Source of the DNA: Achromobacter spanius
GTDB taxonomy: Bacteria > Pseudomonadota > Gammaproteobacteria > Burkholderiales > Burkholderiaceae_B
Length of the DNA: 64,000 bases
Assembly (NCBI RefSeq): GCF_003994415.1
Contig: NZ_CP034689.1
Coordinates: 3,348,001 to 3,412,000, forward strand
Direction: 5' to 3'
Both the position numbers and the translations under genes were made by a program. Positions 51,377 to 59,199 of this stretch are shown piece by piece (position 1 is the first letter of the stretch; the number at the start of each line of letters is the position of its first letter). The notes beneath the pieces are model-generated. The model saw nothing but the letters and a program-made list of their open reading frames with translations. It made no database searches and was not told the DNA's origin.

Positions 51377-51464
51377 GGCCAGATTTGACTCGATCAGGCC
51401 ATATTTGACCCGCTGCAACCCGTTGATTCATAAGGCCTTATTTTTAATCGAGTCAGAACTGGCC
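51377..51464. promoter_or_regulatory. Three-copy upstream motif of the hcp operon
   Basis: GGCCAGATTTGACTCG (51377-51392) and GGCCATATTTGACCCG (51397-51412) are direct copies 20 bp apart, two helix turns. A third, inverted copy (GGCCAGTTCTGACTCG on the minus strand) lies at 51449-51464. They lie about 120-210 bp upstream of the sigma-54 promoter, the normal place for enhancer-binding activators. The rest of the 51290-51673 gap is AT-rich and has no gene. Confidence 0.65.
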
Positions 51465-51583
51465 CATTTCACCTTGAAAATCAGCGAAATCCAGGAAATC
51501 AGCCCAGCCCGGCCCTATCGGAATCTTCTTATTTTTCCTTCAAGCTGTTGATTTATATACGCTTATTTCCTTCCTTCAAGACC

Positions 51584-51599
51584 TGGCACGGATGTTGCA
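51584..51599 (+). promoter_or_regulatory. Sigma-54 promoter of hcp
   Basis: TGGCACGGATGTTGCA is a full match to TGGCACG-N4-TTGCW with exact spacing, the best in the window. The start is near 51610 and is followed by two hairpins (CTTCC-CTCG-GGAAG and GGCCG-CAA-CGGCC). Confidence 0.92.
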
Positions 51600-51673
51600 T
51601 TAGTCCTCGTAGCGCTTCCCTCGGGAAGTATCCGGCCGCAACGGCCATGTACTACGACGACTAAGGAAACATC

Positions 51674-52192
51674 ATGCCTACTCCCGCCTATATCAGCATT
51701 TCAGGCAAAACCCAGGGCAACATCACTGAAGGTGCCTTCACCGCTGATTCGGTCGGCAACGTGTATGTTGAAGGGCACGAAGACCAGATCCTGGTCCAGG
51801 AAATCGAGCACCGCGTCAACACCCCGACCGACCCGCAAAGCGGTCAGCCGTCGGGCCAGCGCGTGCACAAGCCCTTCATCTTCACCAGCGCGCTGAACAA
51901 GGCCACGCCCTTGCTGTATCACGCGCTGGCCTCCGGTGAAATGCTGCCCGAAGTGGAAGTGAAGTGGTACCGCACGTCCATCGACGGCAAGCAGGAACAC
52001 TTCTTCACCACCGCGTTGGAAGACGCCACCATTGTTGACATCACCAGCGTGCTGCCGCACGCGCAAGACCCCAGCAAGTCGGACTTCACGCAGTTGATCA
52101 AGGTGGCCATGGCCTACCGCAAGATCACGTGGACGCACGAGATTGCGGGCACGGAAGCCTCGGACGACTGGCGCAAACCGCTGGAAAGCTAA
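51674..52192 (+). CDS. hcp: Type VI secretion tube protein Hcp
   Basis: 172 residues, the Hcp fold: YISISGKTQGNITEGAF at the start, then VQEIEHRVNTPTDPQSGQPS, HKPFIFTSALNKATPLLYHA and VEVKWYRTSIDGKQEHFFTT. Hcp hexamers stack to the inner tube and carry small effectors. It heads the secretion cluster behind a sigma-54 promoter. A strong terminator follows its stop, so it is probably made in large excess over VgrG. No baseplate, sheath or membrane-complex genes are in the window, so the apparatus must be encoded elsewhere. Confidence 0.95.
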   Translation: MPTPAYISISGKTQGNITEGAFTADSVGNVYVEGHEDQILVQEIEHRVNTPTDPQSGQPSGQRVHKPFIFTSALNKATPLLYHALASGEMLPEVEVKWYRTSIDGKQEHFFTTALEDATIVDITSVLPHAQDPSKSDFTQLIKVAMAYRKITWTHEIAGTEASDDWRKPLES

Positions 52193-52201
52193 GGCACGCC
52201 G

Positions 52202-52242
52202 CCGCGCTTGCGCAGGTTCGCGCCTGTGCAAGCGCGGTTTTT
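52202..52242 (+). terminator. Terminator between hcp and vgrG
   Basis: CCGCGCTTGCGCAGG pairs with CCTGTGCAAGCGCGG over 15 positions with one mismatch, a 6-nt loop, and then TTTTT. It starts 10 bp after the hcp stop. It is a strong intrinsic terminator inside the apparent operon, so vgrG and the effector would be reached only by read-through. Confidence 0.9.
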
Positions 52243-52270
52243 CCTCGCCCGTCTGCCTAGTGCCTACACC

Positions 52271-54394
52271 ATGCCCCCCTCATCCGATCTGCGCTTTACC
52301 TTCGTGCCGTCCGCTCGCGGTGTGGAATTCGACGTTATTGAATTCACGCTGGACGAAGCCCTGTCCGAGACCTATCGGCTGGAGCTGGACTTGTCCAGCT
52401 TCAACCCCGCCATCGACTTCGGCGCCATGCTGGATCAGACGGCGCTCTTCACGCTGTGGCGCGGCGACACGCCCGTGCGCCATGTGCACGGCATCGTCAC
52501 CGCCTTCGAGCAAGGCGACACCGGCTTTCGGCGCACACGCTACCGTGCCGTGGTGGAACCGTCGCTGGCGCGCCTGGCGCTGAGTTCGGACTGGCGCATC
52601 TATCAGCAACTGTCCGTGCCGGAGATCCTGGCCAATGTCTTCAAGCGCCACCACATCACCGACTACGAACAGGTCACCACGAACAATCATCTGCCACGCG
52701 AATACTGCGTGCAGGCCGGTGAAACCGATCTGGACTTCGCGGCTCGGCTGGCCGCCGAAGAAGGCTATTTTCATCGCTACGAACATACCGAACAAAGCCA
52801 CCGCCTGATCCACGGCGACCGCATCTACATCCATGGTGAAATCGCTGGCGGCCCCGTCGTCTATCAAGCGCTGGCGGGCGGCGACCCGGCCCAGCCCGCG
52901 CTGCGCCGCTTCACCTACACCGAACAGCTGCGCACCGCGCGCCAAACCCAGCGCGACTACACCTACACCCACCCGCAGTACGACCAGGAACACACGCACG
53001 TCGCCAGCGACTTGCAACACCAAGACCGCCGCTACGAACGCTACGACTATCCCGGTCGCTACAAGCGCGACGAGGCCGGGAAGCCCTTCACACAAAGCCG
53101 CTTGCTGGGCCTGCGCCGCGACGCGCGCATGGCGCAGGTACAGGGAGACGACGCCCGCCTGACTCCCGGCGTGGCCTTCGACCTGACCGGCCACCCACGC
53201 GAAGACTGGAACCAGGGCTGGCGACCGGTGCGCATGCGCCATCATGGCGTGCAGCACACCAGCCAGGAAGAAGACGGCGCGGGCGCGGAACAGGGCACAC
53301 GCTACGGCTACACCGCCGACATCGTGCCCGACAAGGTCGACTGGAAGCCCGCGCCCAGCCGCAAGCCGGTGGTCGACGGCCCGCAGATCGCCAGCGTGGT
53401 GGGCCCGCCCAACGAAGAGATCTACTGCGACGAATACGGCCGCATCAAGGTGCAGTTTCCGTGGGACAGGCTGGGCAGGAACAACGAACACAGCTCGTGC
53501 TGGATCCGCGTGTCGCAGAACTGGGCGGGCGCGGGCTGGGGCCATATGGCCATCCCGCGCATCGGGCAGGAAGTCATCGTCAGCTTTCTGGACGGCGATA
53601 GTTCGCAGCCGATCGTCACGGGCCGAACCCACCGGTCGATCAACCCGCCGCCCTACGAACTGCCGCGCCACAAAACGCGCATGACCATCAAGAGCCAGAC
53701 GCACAAGGGCGAGGGCTATAACGAGCTGCGCTTCGAGGATGAACGCGATCAGGAAGAAATCTACATCCACGCGCAGAAAGACCAGAACATCCACGTCAAC
53801 CACAACGAAACCACCTTCGTTGGCAACGACCGTAGCGAACAGGTTGAGCACGATGAAACCATCACCATCGGCCACGACCGCAGCGAAACGGTGGGCAACG
53901 ACGAACAGGTCAACATCGGGCAAGACCGGCGTCACGCCATCGCGCAAGACGACTTCCTGACCATCGACCGCAACCACACCATAGCCACCGGGCGCGACCG
54001 CACGGAAGACGTGGGCAACAACCGCCGCGACAAGACGGCCGCGAACCACTGGATAGAAACCGGCGGCCATGTTGAACACAAGGTGCAAGGCCACTTCCAG
54101 GTGCATGCCGGCGAGCGGATCGAAGGCAAGACGGTCACGCTGGAATTGCAGGCGGCGCAACGCGTGGTGATCCAAGGGCCGGGGGGCACGATCACGATTG
54201 ATGACGCCGGTATCACCCTGGACGCCTCCGCAATCGTTTTCAAAGGCCCGCTCAGCCAGCAAGCGGGCGCGGCCAGCGCCCCATCGATGGCGGGTTCCGC
54301 TGCCCCCGGGCTTGCCATGGACCTGCTTTGTGCACTGCGCGCGGACGGCACCTGCCCGCGTGTGCCCTGCCCTTGCGGCATGCGCGGCGCCTGA
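52271..54394 (+). CDS. vgrG: Type VI secretion spike protein VgrG
   Basis: 707 residues: the gp27-like domain (about 1-360), gp5-like OB fold (GPPNEEIYCDEYGRIKVQFP, about 375-460), and the DUF2345/beta-helix needle with repeats in register (NDRSEQVEHDETITIGHDRS). It ends with a short Cys-rich tail (LRADGTCPRVPCPCG), possibly for metal or adaptor binding. The DUF4123 adaptor gene follows, as expected for VgrG loading an effector. Confidence 0.95.
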   Translation: MPPSSDLRFTFVPSARGVEFDVIEFTLDEALSETYRLELDLSSFNPAIDFGAMLDQTALFTLWRGDTPVRHVHGIVTAFEQGDTGFRRTRYRAVVEPSLARLALSSDWRIYQQLSVPEILANVFKRHHITDYEQVTTNNHLPREYCVQAGETDLDFAARLAAEEGYFHRYEHTEQSHRLIHGDRIYIHGEIAGGPVVYQALAGGDPAQPALRRFTYTEQLRTARQTQRDYTYTHPQYDQEHTHVASDLQHQDRRYERYDYPGRYKRDEAGKPFTQSRLLGLRRDARMAQVQGDDARLTPGVAFDLTGHPREDWNQGWRPVRMRHHGVQHTSQEEDGAGAEQGTRYGYTADIVPDKVDWKPAPSRKPVVDGPQIASVVGPPNEEIYCDEYGRIKVQFPWDRLGRNNEHSSCWIRVSQNWAGAGWGHMAIPRIGQEVIVSFLDGDSSQPIVTGRTHRSINPPPYELPRHKTRMTIKSQTHKGEGYNELRFEDERDQEEIYIHAQKDQNIHVNHNETTFVGNDRSEQVEHDETITIGHDRSETVGNDEQVNIGQDRRHAIAQDDFLTIDRNHTIATGRDRTEDVGNNRRDKTAANHWIETGGHVEHKVQGHFQVHAGERIEGKTVTLELQAAQRVVIQGPGGTITIDDAGITLDASAIVFKGPLSQQAGAASAPSMAGSAAPGLAMDLLCALRADGTCPRVPCPCGMRGA

Positions 54395-54458
54395 TGATGT
54401 CCCCCTTGAACGTACCGGCTGGCCCCGCCAGGCCGTGCGCGTCGTGCAAGCGCCCAGC

Positions 54459-55349
54459 ATGAAGAGCCCGACCGGGCTTGATAACGGCACGGGTACTGGC
54501 TCCGGCACGGCGTGGCTTTGGCTTGACGGCGCACGGTCCGCCACCTTGGAGCACGAGGTGTCCGCGCTGAAACCCGGATTCGATCATCACTGGTTATGGC
54601 GCGGCACCAACTGGGAGTACCAGCCGCCAGGCTTTCGCCATGGCCCGCTGTTGACACCGGTCACTGCGCCCTTGTTGCAAGCCTTCGTTGACGATTGGGC
54701 GCCCCGGCAAATGGGCGTGCTGTTGTTTACCGGCGATGACGCGCCGGCCAGCGCGCATCTGAAGCAACTGCATCTGATGCAAGCGCCCGACGGCTTGGCG
54801 ATGCGCTTCAACCTGACGGCCACCCGCCAGTTGGAAGAGCTTTGCGAAGGCCTGTCAACGCATCGGCTGGCGGATTTGATGGGGCCCATCCGGGGGCTGA
54901 TCTGGCGCAGCGCCGACGAGGCTGGCGCGCAATGGTTGCAAGCGGAGGTCCCTGCGTCCAATGACGCGGCGTCCCACCATGAAGGCTTCGCGCTGTCGTC
55001 GGATGATGAAGAGGCGGTCAATCGCGCCAGCTTCGATTACTTCATGCGAGAGACCGCGCGCCGCCACGTGCCCGCCGATCTGGCGGCAAACAACCCAACA
55101 GCCCACGCCAGGCTACTGCATCAGATCGCGCTGTTTGCCGATGAGGCCGGCCAGATCAATCTGCAACTTGAGCGCGACGTCCGCCACTACATCACGCTGC
55201 GCCTGCACTTTCCCCAAGCGCCCTTTGAAAAGGATGCCGAATTGCGCGCGAACCTCGCACGCCGCGAGGTCTCTGGGCAACTGCGCCTGAATCAAGCCGA
55301 GCTCCGGCTGAACAGGATCGCCGCCCTGGCATCAGGAAGCCGACCATGA
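54459..55349 (+). CDS. DUF4123 type VI effector adaptor/chaperone
   Basis: About 296 residues from ATG 54459; a GTG slightly upstream is possible. The DUF4123 domain spans about 20-140 (GTAWLWLDGARSATLEHEVS, PLLTPVTAPLLQAFVDDWAP, LKQLHLMQAPDGLAMRF) and an all-helical C-terminal part follows. DUF4123 proteins (Tap/TEC) load a specific effector on its VgrG. Its stop overlaps the effector start (ATGA), so the two are translationally coupled. Confidence 0.88.
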   Translation: MKSPTGLDNGTGTGSGTAWLWLDGARSATLEHEVSALKPGFDHHWLWRGTNWEYQPPGFRHGPLLTPVTAPLLQAFVDDWAPRQMGVLLFTGDDAPASAHLKQLHLMQAPDGLAMRFNLTATRQLEELCEGLSTHRLADLMGPIRGLIWRSADEAGAQWLQAEVPASNDAASHHEGFALSSDDEEAVNRASFDYFMRETARRHVPADLAANNPTAHARLLHQIALFADEAGQINLQLERDVRHYITLRLHFPQAPFEKDAELRANLARREVSGQLRLNQAELRLNRIAALASGSRP

Positions 55350-58159
55350 TTCACCTGCAATGTCCCAAGGCGCTGCAACCGCCCCACCCCAGCGCCAAGC
55401 TGCTGGGCAAGGCGATATCCCCGCCACCTTGCCAGCGCGGCATTCCCTTGTATCCCCTGCGCTATGGCATCACGGATGAACCCTTCGATGCGAAGGTGTT
55501 CCCCACGCTGAGTACCGCCGCCTATCCGGCGTTGAGCAACGGCAAAGCCTACGGCTTGCGGGTACTGCGACCGCGTAGCTATGTCTATCTGCTGTCGCGC
55601 GAAGAAGGTCGGATGTGGACACGCCATTACCAGGTGACCGACAACATCCGCTTCGCGCCGATCTGGTGGACGGAAGCGGACTACGCCGGTGACGTGCCCG
55701 GACGCAAAGCCGTGCCCGACGAAGCGGGCGCGGCGCACTTTCTGCTGGCGCCGCCCGATCTTAAAGACGACACCCTGCACGTGCTGGTCAGCGACACCCT
55801 GCTCAGCCACGCCGTGCTGTGGGACATCGAGAACGACAAATCAAGTTGGAAAACCCTGCTGGCCACCCCGGTCAAACCCATCGGCGGCAAACAACAGCAC
55901 GCCTTCCCGGCGGCATTGCTTGCGCATGTGCGCGAACTGGCCCCAAGCGCGCTGCGCAACTATGACTGGAGCGAAAGCCAACCCCATACGGACAGCATCC
56001 CATCCATCCTGAACGCCATGACCGCCGCCACGCGGCCCCGCACCGACGTCGAGCCGCAAGCCGTGGTCGTGCGCGATCTGGCGGGGCTGTTGAGCGAACT
56101 GAACGTGCTGGTCGGCAGCCGGCTGGCGGACCTGCAAACGTACAGCGCGGACGCGGCGCGCAAGTTGCGGGTGTCGAAAATGATTGACCAATTGGGCGAT
56201 CTGGCGGGCCAGGCGGCGGGCAATCAGGTGGCGCGTAACGATCCCATCGGAAGCGCCATGCCGCCGGGCGCCACGGGGCCGGCCGTATTGGCCGCTCGCG
56301 AACGTGCCAACCGCGCGCGCTTGGCCGCGCACCGCAAACGTATCGCCCACGCGCGCAACACTGAACGCGTGGAGTTCATCAAGCAACATCCACGACGGCT
56401 GCAAGACTACACAGACAAGATAGTACTGGCCGCCGCCGACCTTTGGACCCTGTTCAACACCCATCAAAAGGTCTACGACGTACTCGTCGATTCGCACGCG
56501 CCGGATGCCACGGGCTACCTGGACCTGCGTTGCCTGGTCGGCCACACGTTGCCGGGGCTCATCCACTGCAAAGCCGGCCACGATTTCCTGATCAAGCAAG
56601 TGCAACCGAGCGGCCCCATCGGCTTGCTCAAGCAAGCGGTATTGGGCGCACCGGAAGTGCTTGGCTATACCAAAGCGGCCGCGCAAACCATACTCGACCA
56701 CACCGAGCTGGGCACGGTCATCGTCGCCAAGGCAGCGGTCGATGCACCATTGGCCGCGCTGCAAAAAGTACTGACGACGATACCGGCCGACGGAGCATCC
56801 AACCAACTGAGTGTGATGCTGGGCGCACTGGTCGCGCACGGGCAATTGAAATCGCCCGGCGCATACTGGACCAGCGTCTACCGGCCCATCATGGAGGTGC
56901 TGGACGGCAATCTGGCCCGCGCCCACGAAGTGCCGCTGCGCGAGGTAGGCAATTGGATGCGCACAAGCCTGGGCCTCACAGGCGTCAACGGTTTTCGCCC
57001 CCAGACGGTGGACCGCGCCGCGCAAACCCTGGTCACGTTGTATGACACCGAAGAAGTGCAAGAGCGGCTGGCGCAATGCCAGAGACTACCCGAGCGCTTG
57101 CGCTTCTGGCACAACGCCCGACTAGCGCTAGGCGGCGTCGCGGCGTTCGCCACGGTATACAGCGCGGGGGAAGCGTTCAAGGCCTTGGGCCGGGAAGATG
57201 GCATGAATTTGGGGAACGCGCTGAACGCCACCGGCAAGGTTCTGGGAGTTGGCGCGGCGGGGGCCACGATGACGAGGTTTGGGTTTGAGAAACAGCGGGA
57301 TCTGGCGAAGTTACGGGGGGAGACGGAGCTGGCTGGGGCGTTTGATGGGGCGGCGAAGCGGTGGGAGTTGATAGCGATTGGGGTAGCCGCTGTGGCCGCA
57401 ATAGCGATTGGCACAAAGGACTGGTGGCACGCCGCATTGGAAGAGAGCGGCCAAGTCGCGACAATCAGCTTCGTCAGCGGCTCAGTGCAATTTGCCGCCG
57501 GCGGGGTTGGCTTCTTGCACCTGTTGGGAAGGTTACGTCCTCGGACTGTCATTAGCTTGGCAGAATCAAGCTCATTGCTGCTGAAAGGCACGGCTGGAGT
57601 GTCTCGACTAAGCGCCGGCACGATAGGGTGGATCCTTCTCGGAGTTGAGGCGCTTTATCTTGGCCTTCGCCATGTTCACCAAACCGCAGTCGACGAGGCA
57701 AGGACCGATGCATGGATCCGACGCAGTGTGTGGGGGATACCGGGCGGCATGGCGCCCTTCGCCAGCGATGAAGAAGAGTTGCAGGAATTCCATCGCTTGT
57801 TTCAGGCTCCCAGCATTCAAAGCGATATCGCGATATCCAAGGTCTTGGCTCCTTCCCTGAAAGCGAGGCTTGCAGCTGCAGTGGGACTGCCCGACAACGT
57901 CCGTATGGTCTCGGTTTTCTTACCGGGGTGGCGATCGCAAATTAGCCAATACTCGATCAGTCAGCAGCGAGCGCCGGGCTTGGGTGAGATTTCCGGCCGC
58001 TCGGTACGCTACGCCGACCCTGACCAGGTTCACGTCATAGACGGGTTTGGCGTCGTCAAAATCGCCACGAACGCCTTGTTCGGCACGACGACGGTGAACT
58101 ATCGCCCCAATGGTTTCACGGACGCCGACTACGTGATGGAGGCAAGCTCGTCATGGTGA
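55346..58159 (+). CDS. VasX-like (BTH_I2691-type) type VI effector with membrane-active C-terminus
   Basis: 937 residues. The N-terminal region (GIPLYPLRYGITDEPFDAKV, LRVLRPRSYVYLLSREEGRM) matches the VasX N-terminal/BTH_I2691-type effectors. A long helical middle follows. From about residue 615 there are several hydrophobic helices (LALGGVAAFATVYSAGEAF, WELIAIGVAAVAAIAIGT, VSGSVQFAAGGVGFLHLLG, TIGWILLGVEALYLGLR), consistent with a pore-forming colicin-like toxin. Base composition and codon use change near 57250-57300, in the C-terminal region. The next gene overlaps by 7 bp and is the likely immunity gene. Confidence 0.85.
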   Translation: MIHLQCPKALQPPHPSAKLLGKAISPPPCQRGIPLYPLRYGITDEPFDAKVFPTLSTAAYPALSNGKAYGLRVLRPRSYVYLLSREEGRMWTRHYQVTDNIRFAPIWWTEADYAGDVPGRKAVPDEAGAAHFLLAPPDLKDDTLHVLVSDTLLSHAVLWDIENDKSSWKTLLATPVKPIGGKQQHAFPAALLAHVRELAPSALRNYDWSESQPHTDSIPSILNAMTAATRPRTDVEPQAVVVRDLAGLLSELNVLVGSRLADLQTYSADAARKLRVSKMIDQLGDLAGQAAGNQVARNDPIGSAMPPGATGPAVLAARERANRARLAAHRKRIAHARNTERVEFIKQHPRRLQDYTDKIVLAAADLWTLFNTHQKVYDVLVDSHAPDATGYLDLRCLVGHTLPGLIHCKAGHDFLIKQVQPSGPIGLLKQAVLGAPEVLGYTKAAAQTILDHTELGTVIVAKAAVDAPLAALQKVLTTIPADGASNQLSVMLGALVAHGQLKSPGAYWTSVYRPIMEVLDGNLARAHEVPLREVGNWMRTSLGLTGVNGFRPQTVDRAAQTLVTLYDTEEVQERLAQCQRLPERLRFWHNARLALGGVAAFATVYSAGEAFKALGREDGMNLGNALNATGKVLGVGAAGATMTRFGFEKQRDLAKLRGETELAGAFDGAAKRWELIAIGVAAVAAIAIGTKDWWHAALEESGQVATISFVSGSVQFAAGGVGFLHLLGRLRPRTVISLAESSSLLLKGTAGVSRLSAGTIGWILLGVEALYLGLRHVHQTAVDEARTDAWIRRSVWGIPGGMAPFASDEEELQEFHRLFQAPSIQSDIAISKVLAPSLKARLAAAVGLPDNVRMVSVFLPGWRSQISQYSISQQRAPGLGEISGRSVRYADPDQVHVIDGFGVVKIATNALFGTTTVNYRPNGFTDADYVMEASSSW

Positions 58160-59199
58160 AAAAGCTTCGCGCCATTGACCCCGCCACCATCCCGGATGCC
58201 GCAGTCGAGTTCAAGCGTCAATGCGAACGCCTCGACGAAAGCAGGGATTACGCCGCCTTGCCGGACATACGCTACGCCATGGATCCCGAGCAGCTCTGGC
58301 TTACCGAAGACGTCTCCGATCCAGCGCAGTTCAACGATCAATATATTGAGCCGCGTACGGAAGGACAGATCACGTTTTTGCTGCAACTGTCGACGTCTGG
58401 CGTGTCCGTTTCCGTGAGCACCGTATTTATCCTGGCCCCCCTGTTCGGGGAGTACCAGCACAAGGGCGCCCTCATCTGTATTCCATTTTTCCTGATGGCA
58501 GCGGCGTTCTTGTGGTTGGGAACCAATGCGGCCACGTCGCGTATCCGATTTAACCGACAAGCACAATTAGTGCACGTCTGTTATGGCGATACGGTGTTGC
58601 ACCTGCCGTGGCGCGATGTGCGGCCCTACACCGAATTCGGGCACGGCTACACGCTACGCTTGTGTTTTCCACGGCCCTACCTGGAAATGATGCAACTGCC
58701 GTCCCAGGATCCCGACAGCATCAGAAAGAGCAAAAGGCCGTTTATCGTTGAAGGCGACTTTGATGCGCATGACCAGTTGTTCTTCGACAAGAACCTTCAC
58801 CGGCTGGAATTCATCCGCCGCTACATGGAGCATGGGCTGAAGGCCATTGAAGCCGATCCTAAATTTGTTGCAAAGGGCCTTGTTCGCAAACCCACCGGCG
58901 ACAACAACGTAACCAAAACCGGCAGATGGACCGATATCTTCAATATCTACGACATCCTCTTCAACCTCTTCACCCTCAAACCCCTCCTTGACCGCTGGAT
59001 CAAGCACAAAGCCAATTCCTTTCGCTGGCCGGAAGAAGTCGAGCGCCTATGCGCCCCGGGCGCGGACCTATCCGCCTACGACACCCGCCCCGTCAAATCC
59101 AGCACGCGCTACTTCTACCGCTATGCCGGCATGGACAAAGGCATCATCTTTGTCGATCACAAAGGCAAACAGGTTCATCTGCGCAGCAAGCCCGGGTGA
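58153..59199 (+). CDS. Predicted immunity protein, DUF6708-like membrane protein
   Basis: 348 residues, ATG inside the last codons of the effector gene. Two hydrophobic helices (about 90-125: VSVSTVFILAPLFG and GALICIPFFLMAAAFLWLG) are followed by a cytoplasmic beta-rich domain (RIRFNRQAQLVHVCYGDTVL, LPWRDVRPYTEFGHGY). The layout resembles DUF6708 proteins near type VI effectors. An inner-membrane immunity protein suits a pore-forming toxin. The family link is from memory and moderate; the immunity role is inferred from position. It overlaps the convergent MFS gene by 25 bp. Confidence 0.7.
   Translation: MVKKLRAIDPATIPDAAVEFKRQCERLDESRDYAALPDIRYAMDPEQLWLTEDVSDPAQFNDQYIEPRTEGQITFLLQLSTSGVSVSVSTVFILAPLFGEYQHKGALICIPFFLMAAAFLWLGTNAATSRIRFNRQAQLVHVCYGDTVLHLPWRDVRPYTEFGHGYTLRLCFPRPYLEMMQLPSQDPDSIRKSKRPFIVEGDFDAHDQLFFDKNLHRLEFIRRYMEHGLKAIEADPKFVAKGLVRKPTGDNNVTKTGRWTDIFNIYDILFNLFTLKPLLDRWIKHKANSFRWPEEVERLCAPGADLSAYDTRPVKSSTRYFYRYAGMDKGIIFVDHKGKQVHLRSKPG

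Noticed and set aside
51674..59199. Complete type VI secretion system
   Set aside because: Only Hcp, VgrG, adaptor, effector and immunity genes are here; no sheath, baseplate, ClpV or membrane-complex genes are seen. It is a satellite cluster.
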